From positions 62,001-126,000 of the forward strand of contig NZ_PQHZ01000009.1 in NCBI RefSeq assembly GCF_003385185.1: 64,000 bases of DNA. Direction: 5' to 3'. The first letter of the stretch is position 1, and every line of letters begins with the position of its first letter. The position numbers and the translations under genes were made by a program. Shown piece after piece: positions 8,491-16,557 of the stretch. The notes under the pieces were generated by a model. It saw nothing but the letters and a program-made list of their open reading frames with translations, was not told the DNA's origin and ran no database searches. The stretch is from Amycolatopsis palatopharyngis (GTDB lineage Bacteria > Actinomycetota > Actinomycetes > Mycobacteriales > Pseudonocardiaceae).

Positions 8491-9326
8491 ACAACACCCA
8501 ACACGCCACCGATCCGCACGGGTGCCGGTTGTCGGCGGCGCGGCTGGCGGCGATGGCCGCCGCCCTGTCGGTACCGGACGGCGGTTTCACCGTCGACCCC
8601 ATCACCGGCACCGACACCCGCACCGGCTACGCCGTCTCCGTCCACCCGGAGTGCGAACGCCTCTACCGCCGTCGCGTCACCGCCGATGACCTCACCGACT
8701 ACCTCACCCACACCCGGACCGCGCTCACACTGGCGTTGCCGGGGCGGGTGTTCGCGGCTGGCGCGACCCCGACACCGGCCGCATCTACCTTCGACGTGTC
8801 CGCCGTCGCGCCCACGCTGACCGCCGCGCTCGACCTCGGCCGCCGTGCCGGGCAGCGCGCCGTGTTCGACCTCGCCGCCGCACAGTCCATCCCCATCCCG
8901 GCACGCGCGAACGCGCGAGACGGGGCGGGAAAAGCGGTCTCGCGCGTCGCACCGGAACGAGACTTCGCGTCTCGGCCAGTCTCGCCGGTCTCGGAACCGG
9001 TCCCGCAACCTGTCTCGCCCACTGATTCGGAGGTGACCAACCCACCACACGCACACCCTGCCCGCCGACGCCGCCAAGGAGACACCCGCAATGCCCGCCT
9101 CCACGCCGCGCCCACCCCGCAACACCAACGCCCAAGCACACGCCGAAGCCGACAACGACCCCGGCGGCGTGGTGCTACCGTTCCGCCGACCGTCCACACG
9201 AGACCACACATGGACGGTCGAGAGCATCGATACCGAACCCCTGACCGCCCAGCAGTACGACGACGCGGTGACCGCGCTGGCCGCGCTCATCGGCCAATGG
9301 AAAACCCGCCACGATACCAACGGTAA
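8487..9326 (+). CDS. Hypothetical protein; C-terminus probably spurious
   Basis: Starts in an ATGA overlap with the relaxation protein. The first 190 residues read as a folded protein (SAARLAAMAAALSVPDGGFTVDP, given here as two parts: SAARLAAMAAAL and SVPDGGFTVDP; then DDLTDYLTHTRTALTLALPG and LDLGRRAGQRAVFDLAAA). After about residue 200 the sequence is Arg/Pro/His-rich and overlaps the whole next gene in another frame. The true stop has probably been lost or shifted. No family recognised. Confidence 0.45.
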   Translation: MNNTQHATDPHGCRLSAARLAAMAAALSVPDGGFTVDPITGTDTRTGYAVSVHPECERLYRRRVTADDLTDYLTHTRTALTLALPGRVFAAGATPTPAASTFDVSAVAPTLTAALDLGRRAGQRAVFDLAAAQSIPIPARANARDGAGKAVSRVAPERDFASRPVSPVSEPVPQPVSPTDSEVTNPPHAHPARRRRQGDTRNARLHAAPTPQHQRPSTRRSRQRPRRRGATVPPTVHTRPHMDGREHRYRTPDRPAVRRRGDRAGRAHRPMENPPRYQR

Positions 9327-9345
9327 CAACGAAAAAGCCGCCTAA
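9091..9345 (+). CDS. Hypothetical small acidic protein
   Basis: An 84-residue protein starting at ATG 9091 after AAGGAG (about 9075). It has a Pro/Ala-rich start, then FRRPSTRDHTWTVESIDTEP and a helical C-terminus (YDDAVTALAALIGQWKTRHD), with a Lys/Asn-rich tail. Codon use is more protein-like than the overlapping frame, so this is the likelier product of 9091-9345. Last gene before the integrase; possibly an excision or copy-control factor, but nothing in it proves that. Confidence 0.5.
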   Translation: MPASTPRPPRNTNAQAHAEADNDPGGVVLPFRRPSTRDHTWTVESIDTEPLTAQQYDDAVTALAALIGQWKTRHDTNGNNEKAA

Positions 9346-9454
9346 AGAGGCCGAGGAAACCCATTGTTCCGCTTCACTTTCCCGCCCGGATTTGGGACAA
9401 TGGAAGCAATGGGGATCACGGCCGCTACCAGCGGTTTTCAGTGAATTTTAGTAG

Positions 9455-9514
9455 CGTGCCGGGGGCTTGCAGAAACCTTGCACCACCTGGTTTCACCGGC
9501 AAGTCCCCGGCACG
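9455..9514 (+). promoter_or_regulatory. 60-nt nested inverted repeat upstream of the integrase
   Basis: A 16-bp arm (9455-9470) pairs with 9499-9514 at 15 of 16 positions. An inner GAAACC (9472-9477) pairs with GGTTTC (9489-9494). It ends 28 bp before the integrase start. It could be a regulator or recombinase binding site or an RNA hairpin controlling the integrase. Confidence 0.6.
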
Positions 9515-9542
9515 CCCGCACCACACAGGGAGCCCGGTAACC

Positions 9543-11189
9543 ATGACGCGATCGGCGACGAAACGGCGCGGTCTCAAGACCACCCGCACCCTCGATGACC
9601 TCGACACGGTACGGGTCGGGATCTACGTCAGGCGTTCCACCGACGACGAACACCAGCCCTACTCCATCGAAGCCCAAGACAACCGCCTGGAGTCCTACGT
9701 GGACTCACAACCTGAGTGGCGACTCACCAAGCGGTTTCACGATGACGCCTCCGGCGCGACCACCGACCGTCCGGGACTGCAACGCGCACTCGCCGCCGCG
9801 CGTGCCGGACTGATTGACGTGCTGCTGGTCTACCGGGTTGACCGGTTCTCCCGGAACCTGTCCCACATGGTGACCCTGCTAGACGAACTCGACCACGCCG
9901 GGGTGGTGTTCCGGTCGGCTACCGAGCCGTTCGACACCGCGACGCCGATGGGGCGGATGCTGGTGCAGATGCTCGGCATGTTCGCCCAGTTCGAGCGCGA
10001 CACCATCATCGACCGGGTCATCAACGGGATGGAGCGCAAGCACGCCAACGGCAAGTGGAAGGGCGGGAAACGCCCGTTCGGCTACCAGGTGGACAAGACC
10101 ACCGACACCCTCGTTCCCGACGAGTCCGAAGCCGTCATCGTCCGGTTGATCTTCGACCTCTACACCCGCGACCGGCTCGGCACCCGCTCGATCGCGAAGG
10201 TGCTCAACGACCGGGGCCACCGCACCACCACCGGCGGGCGCTGGTCCGGACACCAAGTACTCCGCGCCCTGAACAACCGCGTGTATCTCGGGGAACTGTC
10301 GTTCCGGGAAGCCACCAAGACCGACACCCACCCCGCACTCATCACCGCCGCAACATGGGAGAAGGCACAAACCATCCTCGACGCGCGCGGCGAGTCCCAC
10401 GCCCACCGCGCCGCCTCCGGCTCCGACTACGTGCTGACCGGGCGTCTGCGCTGCCCCAAGTGTGATAAGGCCATGATCGGGACACGGGCGACCGGGCGGA
10501 ACAAGACCTACCGCTACTACACGTGCTGGAACCTCGCTCGCTACGACGCCACCAAGTGTGACGCGAAACGGCTCAACGCCGACGCCGTAGACGCCGCCAT
10601 CCTCGACGCGCTGACCGACTTCTACCGCACCCGACACGACCTCATCACCGACGCGATCACCGCCGAGCAAGCCCAGCACCGGGCCGCGCACGCCGACCGC
10701 CGCGCCGAACTCGCCACCATCCTCACACAGATCACCAACACCGATCAGGCCATCGACCGCTACCTGACCGCGTTCGAGAACGGCACGATGGATGAAGAAC
10801 TCGTCGCCGACCGCCTCACCGGTCTACGGGCGCGGCTCAAGGAACTCCGCGCCCGCCGCAACGACCTCACCGCCGACCTTGACGACGGCCCCGCCGCACC
10901 CGACGCCGCCGCGCTCGCCGAGGTCGCCGACCACATCGGCGACGTGATCACCGAGGGCAGCCACAACCAGACCAAAGCCCTGATTGAAGCTCTGGTCGCC
11001 AAAGTCACCATCACCGGGCCGAACACGCTCAAGCCCGTGTTCCGCATCCCCCAACCCCGCAAAACAAACGAGGCCGCAACCGCTGTACCAGCAGAAACGG
11101 CCCCGAAAGGAGTGGTTCGCACAATGACTACATCGGTGGAGCTGAGGGGAATCGAACCCCTGACACCCAGACATCATCGACCTGGCTGA
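9543..11189 (+). CDS. Large serine recombinase (site-specific integrase)
   Basis: A 548-residue large serine integrase that cuts and joins attP and attB through a phosphoserine link. The N-terminal resolvase domain has the catalytic Ser32 (GIYVRRSTDDE), YRVDRFSRN and FAQFERD. The recombinase domain follows (KRPFGYQ, GTRSIAKVLNDRG). A zinc ribbon (RLRCPKCDKAM...YTCW...KCDAKR) and a coiled-coil region (LRARLKELRARRNDLTADL) complete it. ATG 9543 fits the family start; earlier in-frame codons do not. The last about 20 residues (VELRGIEPLTPRHHRPG) are not integrase sequence. They are encoded by the tRNA-Ala-like att repeat at 11136-11164, so the integrated form of the gene is fused to attachment-site DNA. 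Confidence 0.93.
   Translation: MTRSATKRRGLKTTRTLDDLDTVRVGIYVRRSTDDEHQPYSIEAQDNRLESYVDSQPEWRLTKRFHDDASGATTDRPGLQRALAAARAGLIDVLLVYRVDRFSRNLSHMVTLLDELDHAGVVFRSATEPFDTATPMGRMLVQMLGMFAQFERDTIIDRVINGMERKHANGKWKGGKRPFGYQVDKTTDTLVPDESEAVIVRLIFDLYTRDRLGTRSIAKVLNDRGHRTTTGGRWSGHQVLRALNNRVYLGELSFREATKTDTHPALITAATWEKAQTILDARGESHAHRAASGSDYVLTGRLRCPKCDKAMIGTRATGRNKTYRYYTCWNLARYDATKCDAKRLNADAVDAAILDALTDFYRTRHDLITDAITAEQAQHRAAHADRRAELATILTQITNTDQAIDRYLTAFENGTMDEELVADRLTGLRARLKELRARRNDLTADLDDGPAAPDAAALAEVADHIGDVITEGSHNQTKALIEALVAKVTITGPNTLKPVFRIPQPRKTNEAATAVPAETAPKGVVRTMTTSVELRGIEPLTPRHHRPG
11136..11164. repeat. Attachment-site direct repeat, copy at the integrase end
   Basis: A 29-bp exact copy of 14146-14174, the 3' end of tRNA-Ala (T-arm and acceptor strand plus one flanking base). 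It overlaps the 3' end of the integrase ORF. Divergence begins at 11165. Read as an att junction left by integration at tRNA-Ala. Confidence 0.85.
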
Positions 11190-11310
11190 GTACGAGTTGC
11201 CCGTGCTCGACGAGCCGGTGCCGGCGATGTTCGCCGACTACCGCCACAGCCACACCAAACGATGGTCGACGGTGACCAACTCGTGCAACGCGTTCGTGTT
11301 CTTGATCTCG
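11164..11310 (+). pseudogene. Fragment of an NAD(P)H-dependent FMN reductase
   Basis: Directly after the att repeat one frame reads PDIIDLAEYELPVLDEPVP, then HSHTKRWSTV and NAFVFLISPG. This resembles the middle of NADPH-dependent FMN reductases (DLAEYxLPxLDEPxP...HTKRWS...DGFVFVTPEYN) as I know them. The flavodoxin-like N-terminus is missing, cut at the repeat, and homology fades where YNH would follow. A relic truncated by the recombination that made the junction. Confidence 0.6.
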
Positions 11311-11429
11311 CCCGGCGTGCTCTCGCCAGGTGAGCACCGTTCCTGGAAGAGTCCCCCTCAGTCTGCTCAGCGTTGAGGGACGGCAGCGGCTGGTTGGTTA
11401 CGCAGCGACTTCAGACGATCAGCGCCGTT

Positions 11430-11915
<486 letters not shown>

Positions 11916-12053
11916 GGCCACGGTTTACGGCACTGCGAGCTGACGTCCGGCAAAGAAATCGTGCCTCTGGCGAAGGGACGATTCTTGGTCCGGTACTCAG
12001 ACTCTTCGTACCTTTCCGGACACTGCGCCGGTTGCCTGTTGAGCGCTGCGGTT

Positions 12054-13163
12054 TCAGTTCCGCAGTGTGTATGGCTTGAGCTTCGGCTCCTGTGCGGCCT
12101 TCGGAGCGAGCGCGAGCTGGTCGGCGATGACGCCGACCAGCGCGGCGTAGTTTCCGGGGAACTGCACGGCATCGACACCGGGCATCAGAAGTTGCCCGCA
12201 AACCGCGCCGTCGATCCGTTTGGGTTCGGCGGGTCCGGGATTATCGAGTGCGTCGCGGGCGAGCGCGTAGGCGATTGGGTCGTAGGTGCCCACGGCCAGA
12301 TGTTCTGACGTCAGCGCGGTGGGACACACATCCTGCAATGCGACGTTGGTGATGGCACCGCCTCCGCCATGCAGTGAGGTGGTACCGCTATCGTCGAGGT
12401 TGGGTTGGACGAACTCGTCGGTGCGCGTATAGATCTGGGTGTAGGAGATGCCAGGGAAAGTTTCCTGGTAGGAGTTTATCGCCTGGGTATAGTGCGAATT
12501 GAACTTCTGTTGCCACATAGACTCCGAACAGCCAGGCACACACATCGCGTTGATAACGATGCTGCCGTGATTGGTAGCGCCGAGTCCGATGTAGTCGTCG
12601 ACCTTGTCCCGAAGATCAGGCCAGAACCGGAGGGCGAAGCGGGGTTCAGTTCCGCCCTGGCTGTGGCCGACGATGTCGACCTTGTTGCCGCTGGTCTCAT
12701 ACACCTTCCGAATGGCGTTGACCACGTACTCGGCCGAGATCTGTGCGTCCGTCATGGCATTGTTCGGTAGGGTCACCGAGCAGTAGGGCCGCCCGATTTG
12801 GTCCAGGGCTGGAAACCAGTTCCAGCCGTAGTCCTGCTCCGGCGTGAGTGTCGTGCCCGGCACGAATAAGACGACTTCTTCGCTGGTGTCTCGAGCGCTG
12901 GCAGTGCACTTGAGAGCTCCGTCGAGCACGGCCTGGGGGACTGACAGTGTCGGACCCGGCTGATCGACGGGCGCGAACTGCTCGTCGGGAATGGTCGGCG
13001 GCGACAGCGGCAGCACGGACGGGTTGACGATCCGGAACAGCGACTGGGGCGGCGGCGACGTGGGAGCTGCCGGGGCTGCCAGGGCTGACCCAGTCACCAG
13101 GCCACAGGCAGAGATGGATGCGATCGCCGCCACCGCGAGGCGCGGCAACATTTTTGTGTTCAT
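12054..13163 (-). CDS. Secreted lipase/alpha-beta hydrolase
   Basis: A 369-residue exported hydrolase, probably a triacylglycerol lipase. ATG 13163 follows GGAGA; the longer frame adds residues ahead of a clear signal peptide (MNTKMLPRLAVAAIASISAC, then GLVTGSALAAPAAP). The nucleophile elbow is GHSQGG, preceded by VVLFVPGTTLTPEQDYGWNW. Cys residues are consistent with extracellular disulfides. Catalytic Asp and His are probably in the C-terminal half (TSEHLAVGTYDPIAY contains a suitable His). The fold resembles Candida antarctica lipase B-like actinobacterial enzymes. It is divergent from a TetR-type regulator across a short region with an exact inverted repeat, so substrate-responsive repression is likely. 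Confidence 0.82.
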   Translation of the reverse strand: MNTKMLPRLAVAAIASISACGLVTGSALAAPAAPTSPPPQSLFRIVNPSVLPLSPPTIPDEQFAPVDQPGPTLSVPQAVLDGALKCTASARDTSEEVVLFVPGTTLTPEQDYGWNWFPALDQIGRPYCSVTLPNNAMTDAQISAEYVVNAIRKVYETSGNKVDIVGHSQGGTEPRFALRFWPDLRDKVDDYIGLGATNHGSIVINAMCVPGCSESMWQQKFNSHYTQAINSYQETFPGISYTQIYTRTDEFVQPNLDDSGTTSLHGGGGAITNVALQDVCPTALTSEHLAVGTYDPIAYALARDALDNPGPAEPKRIDGAVCGQLLMPGVDAVQFPGNYAALVGVIADQLALAPKAAQEPKLKPYTLRN

Positions 13164-13189
13164 GTTTGTCTCCGTTACACACACGACGT

Positions 13190-13238
13190 TGTGTTGCACG
13201 GCGGAGCATAAGGTGAACCATGTAAGATGTGCAACACA
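13190..13238. promoter_or_regulatory. Candidate operator between lipase and regulator
   Basis: An exact 10-bp inverted repeat, TGTGTTGCAC (13190-13199) and GTGCAACACA (13229-13238), with a 29-bp spacer. It lies between divergent genes and includes the first possible start of the regulator. This is a plausible binding site for the TetR-type protein. Confidence 0.6.
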
Positions 13239-13903
13239 GGACCGTGGACGAGTCGGAAGTCAGGTGGCTAGTGGTGATCAACCCCGCGGGCGGTGACACT
13301 CCATTGCGGCCGACACCGCTGCAGCGGCAGCTTCAGCAGGGGCTCAGGTCACCGCGGGCCACACCTCTGGAGGCCCTGAAGATTGCGGGAGAGTGGTTCA
13401 AGCACGGTCGCCGCATCGACATCCAGGGACTGGCCGGCGAACTCGGCGTAAGCAGGGTGACGTTGCACCGTTGGGTGGGAACCCGCGAAGAACTGTTGAT
13501 AGAGGTGCTCTGGGCCAGCACCGACCGGGCACTGTCCCGATTGCACGATCAGGTCGTGGGCGAGCAGGTAGCGACTAGCCATGCAGCGGAAGTACTCAGC
13601 AGATGGGCCGAGGAAGTCATCCGCCATCCCGGAGTCCGGCAGTTGCAGGCCGAAGAATGCGAGATGTTCGCTCGCCTGGTAACCCTGAATCACAGCGAGT
13701 TTCAGCGCAGGCTCATCGACAGGGTGGCACAGCTAATTGCCGACGATCGGCAACAGAATCGGATCACGATTGAGCTGGACGTCCACGAACTGGCGTACAC
13801 CACTGTGCGCATCACCGAATCCTTCATCCACACTCCGGCGATCACCGGCGGTGCCCCAGACCCGAACAGCAACGCCCGCGTGCTGCACGCCCTCCTGCGC
13901 TGA
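13229..13903 (+). CDS. TetR/QsdR-type transcriptional regulator
   Basis: A DNA-binding repressor with an N-terminal HTH (IDIQGLAGELGVSRVTLHRW, then VGTREELLIEVLW) and an alpha-helical ligand domain (EVLSRWAEEVIRHPGVRQL, LVTLNHSEFQRRLIDRVAQL). The layout matches the QsdR group of the TetR family. The start is uncertain: GTG 13229 lies inside the inverted repeat, while GTG 13244 or GTG 13271/13274 would leave the operator untranslated. The HTH begins about 65 residues into the longest version, so a shorter start is quite possible. It probably regulates the divergent lipase. Confidence 0.78.
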   Translation: MQHRTVDESEVRWLVVINPAGGDTPLRPTPLQRQLQQGLRSPRATPLEALKIAGEWFKHGRRIDIQGLAGELGVSRVTLHRWVGTREELLIEVLWASTDRALSRLHDQVVGEQVATSHAAEVLSRWAEEVIRHPGVRQLQAEECEMFARLVTLNHSEFQRRLIDRVAQLIADDRQQNRITIELDVHELAYTTVRITESFIHTPAITGGAPDPNSNARVLHALLR

Positions 13904-14145
13904 AGCTCGGAGGACCATGTGGTCTACGAACGCCGACCTGGTACCCAGCCACTGAGATCCCGTGCCTGGGAGGTGCGTCGTATCGAGAACAGAGGCCGAC
14001 TCTCCCGCGGCGCTCGATCGCACCCCGCGATCGAGCCTGTCCGCTCGCTCGTCTACCCACACGTTGGGAATACTCGATCCCACCACAGCTCCCAGGAACC
14101 GAAAGTTAGGGAGCCGAAATGGTGTAAAACCCCAGGTCAGACACT

Positions 14146-14174
14146 GTGGAGCTGAGGGGAATCGAACCCCTGAC
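14146..14174. repeat. Attachment-site direct repeat, copy within tRNA-Ala
   Basis: Identical to 11136-11164 over 29 bp. It covers the 3' half of tRNA-Ala, so integration here preserves a functional tRNA. The 3-kb interval between copies lacks an integrase. Confidence 0.85.
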
Positions 14175-14219
14175 CCCCGCCTTGCAAAGGCGGTGCTCTA
14201 CCAATTGAGCTACAGCCCC
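14147..14219 (-). tRNA. tRNA-Ala (anticodon UGC)
   Basis: A 73-nt cloverleaf: acceptor GGGGCTG/CAGCTCC with discriminator A, D-arm GCTCAATTGGTAGAGC, anticodon loop containing TGC, and T-arm AGGGGTTCGATTCCCCT. The G3-U70 wobble that marks alanine tRNAs is present. CCA is not encoded. Its 3' end is duplicated at 11136. Confidence 0.97.
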
Positions 14220-14246
14220 GGACGCGGGCGATGGCCCGCGGGACGA

Positions 14247-14441
14247 TCAGTTGTTGCTGGAGGCGTCCGAAGAGTTTGCCTTCGCCGGTGCGCTGCCGTT
14301 GGTAGAAGCTCCACCCAGCGGCGTGCTGGTCGGCGCGGTGGCCTCACGCCACAGGTCGGCCTCGGCCTTGGCGTCCTTGTTGCGCTTGATGGCGAACAGT
14401 ACGCCGCCCGCTACGGCCGCGAGCGCCAGCAGCTTCTTCAC
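14247..14441 (-). CDS. DLW-39 family small membrane-linked protein
   Basis: A 64-residue protein starting at GTG 14441, preceded by GGAGGGG. The N-terminal segment KKLLALAAVAGGVLFAIKRN is a membrane anchor, followed by AEADLWREAT, the DLW motif that names this actinobacterial family. The C-terminus is a low-complexity Ser/Asn/Ala tail. Known members are shorter; the extra 25 residues are probably disordered. Function unknown. It sits just after tRNA-Ala, its usual place in the gyrA neighbourhood of actinobacteria. Confidence 0.85.
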   Translation of the reverse strand: MKKLLALAAVAGGVLFAIKRNKDAKAEADLWREATAPTSTPLGGASTNGSAPAKANSSDASSNN

Positions 14442-14574
14442 GTGAAGCCCCTCCCTCAACAACTTGTGAGTGTGCTCCTGCGATGTTACTGCACGCTCCC
14501 TGGCCGCCGTTTATCCGGTGGGGGTCACGGGTACGTCACTGGTGACGACGTCCTTTCGATGATTGGAGACGCCG

Positions 14575-14808
14575 GTGGCTGACAAGGATCAGCAGCAAGA
14601 AGGCATCAAGGGAGCTGTCGAGGACATCAAGGGCCGGGTCAAGGAAACAGCCGGCACCTTCATGGGCAACGACTCAATGGAGCGCGAAGGCGAGGCCCAG
14701 CAACAGAAGGCCGACGCCCAGCAGACCGCCGCGGAGAAGGAAGCCGAAGCGGAGCAGGCTAAGCACGAGGCCAACATCGCCGAAGGCCGCGAACGCTCCC
14801 AGCAGTAA
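14575..14808 (+). CDS. CsbD family stress-response protein
   Basis: A 77-residue hydrophilic protein starting at GTG 14575 with GGAG upstream. It has the CsbD pattern GIKGAVEDIKGRVKETAGTF and then a Gln/Ala/Glu-rich helical tail (QQQKADAQQTAAEKEAEAEQ). CsbD proteins are abundant general-stress proteins, sigma-B controlled in Bacillus; the biochemical role is unknown. Divergent from DLW-39. Confidence 0.88.
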   Translation: MADKDQQQEGIKGAVEDIKGRVKETAGTFMGNDSMEREGEAQQQKADAQQTAAEKEAEAEQAKHEANIAEGRERSQQ

Positions 14809-14859
14809 CCCCGACCGCCGCGAGTGCGCCAACGGGAGAACCCTGCTGGCGTTCTCGCG

Positions 14860-14873
14860 GTTCCACGTGGAAC
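14860..14873. promoter_or_regulatory. parS-like palindrome
   Basis: GTTCCACGTGGAAC is a perfect 14-bp palindrome differing from the parS core GTTTCACGTGAAAC at two symmetric positions. It lies between the convergent CsbD and hemerythrin genes, about 12 kb from oriC, and could be a weak ParB site. Confidence 0.45.
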
Positions 14874-14891
14874 AGAGCGGACCGGGACCGT

Positions 14892-15392
14892 TCAGTCGAT
14901 CCGATCCGCGGTCTTCGTCACCAGTGACCGCACGATCTCCACCCGCCCGCAGTCGGCATCCAGCATCGCCTTACGTGCCGCCAGGAAACCCTCTCCGAGT
15001 GACTGCCGTTCGCTCTCCGAAAGTTTCACTCGTGCGTCGTTGAGCAGCGTCTGCTCCTCTTCATTGGTGTGGTGGTTCACCACCTCCACCAACTCCTCCA
15101 GCTTCTCGTCGTAGGCCTCACCCTCGACGTCGCCCACTTCGAGGAACGCCAGCAGCGCCTGGTTGATCTCCGCGTGCTCCTCCTCCCCGTGCTCGACCTC
15201 TTGATCGGTCGACGACGCGTGCCGGCGCAGCTCCGGGTACACCTCCCGCTCCTCCGCATCTGCGTGCGCCACCAGCAGCGCGGCGAATTCGGATCGCAGC
15301 ACGCTCCGCTCGGCTGAGACATCGCGGAGCCCACGCATCAACTCCTCGAACTCGCGGTGATCTGCCAGGATCAGTTCGACGACATCGGGCAC
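14892..15392 (-). CDS. Hemerythrin-domain protein
   Basis: A 166-residue cytoplasmic four-helix protein expected to bind a di-iron centre and sense or bind O2, NO or iron. GTG 15392 follows GGAGG. Candidate iron ligands are His12 (ADHREFEELM), His43 and Glu47 (VAHADAEEREVYPEL), His73 (EEEHAEI), and the VVNHHTNEEE segment near residue 110. Highly acidic throughout. Monocistronic and convergent with CsbD; both are typical stress genes. Confidence 0.85.
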   Translation of the reverse strand: MPDVVELILADHREFEELMRGLRDVSAERSVLRSEFAALLVAHADAEEREVYPELRRHASSTDQEVEHGEEEHAEINQALLAFLEVGDVEGEAYDEKLEELVEVVNHHTNEEEQTLLNDARVKLSESERQSLGEGFLAARKAMLDADCGRVEIVRSLVTKTADRID

Positions 15393-15636
15393 GACGTGTC
15401 CTCCCGTGCTGAGGGCCAATTGGAGCTATCAGCTTCGCCATGCCGATCACAGTGCGCAAGTACTCCTGTGCGGAACGCGGGATTTCGGCATTTTCGACCG
15501 GCCGCACCAATCCGGAAACGCCGCGGCAGCGAATTAGAAGTGTGTGACCACCGTCATGCGCGCCTGCGCAGTGATCGTCCACACGGGGCGGTGTTACTGC
15601 GCCTTCGCAGAACGCGAACCAGGAGGATTTTCGATC

Positions 15637-16341
15637 ATGCATAGAAAGGCACTACGAACTGGGCTCGGACTGGCAGCCGCTGCCGGACTGATTCTGACCG
15701 GCTCGGCCACCGCCGCGGCCGACCAATCCGATGGTCAGCACGGCAACCAGAACCGTACGGTGACCGTCTTCAAGCTCGACGAGCTGAACGACAGCGGCGC
15801 TCGCGGCATCGGTGTGGTCAAACTGAACGGCAACCAGGCCGATGTCCGGATCTTCGCGTCCGGCCTGCTCGCCGACCACCCACACGCTCAGCACTTCCAC
15901 ATCGGGGGTGCTGGCCAGTGTCCGACCAGCGAGCGCGACACCAACGGAGACGGCATCGTCAGCACGGTCGAGGGCCAGCCTGACTACGGATCCATCGGTA
16001 CCTCGCTCACCACCAGTGGTGACACCAGTCCCGCCAGCGGCCTGGCCGTCGACCGCTTCCCGACCGCGCCGAACGGTTTCGTGCGTTACGACCGCACCAT
16101 CACCGTCAGCGACGAGTCGGCGCAGAACTTGCGGGACGGCAACGCCGTGATCGTGCTGCACGGCATCGACGCCAACAACAGCGGCACCTACGACGGTGAC
16201 GCCCCCAGCGAGCTGAACCCCGCGTTGCCGCTGGAAGCCACCGCACCCGCTGCTTGCGGGAACCAGACCGTGCTCGCCGGCGCAGGCGCCGACCGCGGTC
16301 TCGGGCTGGACCTTGGCCTGAACCTGTTCGACAGGCGCTAA
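15637..16341 (+). CDS. Secreted CHRD-like protein
   Basis: A 234-residue exported protein. ATG 15637 follows AGGAGG. The signal peptide is ALRTGLGLAAAAGLILTGSA with cleavage near TAAAD. The mature part has VKLNGNQADVRIFASGLLAD, PHAQHFHIGG, a Ca-loop-like DTNGDGIVS and DRFPTAPNGFVRYDRTI, which resemble CHRD-domain proteins (a beta-fold first seen in chordin). The role is unknown, presumably cell-surface or extracellular. Followed by a strong hairpin terminator. Confidence 0.75.
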   Translation: MHRKALRTGLGLAAAAGLILTGSATAAADQSDGQHGNQNRTVTVFKLDELNDSGARGIGVVKLNGNQADVRIFASGLLADHPHAQHFHIGGAGQCPTSERDTNGDGIVSTVEGQPDYGSIGTSLTTSGDTSPASGLAVDRFPTAPNGFVRYDRTITVSDESAQNLRDGNAVIVLHGIDANNSGTYDGDAPSELNPALPLEATAPAACGNQTVLAGAGADRGLGLDLGLNLFDRR

Positions 16342-16361
16342 GGCAGCCGATAGGACGCTCG

Positions 16362-16393
16362 GAGGCCGGTTGGCGACAACGCCAACCGGCCTC
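16362..16393 (+). terminator. Hairpin terminator of the CHRD-like gene
   Basis: A perfect 14-bp stem (16362-16375 with 16380-16393) and ACAA loop, 20 bp after the stop. There is no U-run, as is common in high-G+C actinobacteria. Confidence 0.7.
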
Positions 16394-16400
16394 TGACGTC

Positions 16401-16433
16401 GGTCCACCCTGGAAGTCTTGAACCTCCGGAGCC
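16401..16433 (-). other. tRNA T-arm-like fragment
   Basis: On the minus strand GGAGGTTCAAGACTTCC (16411-16427) matches the T-arm of the nearby tRNA-Ile at 15 of 17 positions. It is not followed by a matching acceptor strand, and no full cloverleaf exists. It may be a relic of an att site or tRNA duplication. Confidence 0.4.
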
Positions 16434-16508
16434 CTTCCCAGCGAGCACACCGCGGAGGTCACCGAGTAAGACCCGTCCGGCCCCCGGCCGGTGATCCACC
16501 CGCGAATG

Positions 16509-16552
16509 CAGTCAGGCCCCGTTTCCCTGAAGTGGGAAACGGGGCCTGACTG
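16509..16552 (-). terminator. Terminator downstream of tRNA-Ile
   Basis: A perfect 19-bp inverted repeat (16509-16527 with 16534-16552) with a 6-nt loop, directly 3' of tRNA-Ile on the minus strand. Confidence 0.85.
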
Positions 16553-16557
16553 TTCTG

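Noticed and set aside
9229..9245. Another att-like sequence (CGAACCCCTGACC) in the small gene at 9091
   Set aside because: The match to the att repeat is only 13 nt, lies in coding sequence and lacks the flanking tRNA bases; probably chance.
11136..11164. Second tRNA-Ala gene
   Set aside because: Only the T-arm and acceptor strand are present; the D-arm and anticodon arm are missing.
14436..14447. CTTCACGTGAAG as a further parS site
   Set aside because: The palindrome is short, lacks the outer parS bases and overlaps the start codon of the DLW-39 gene.
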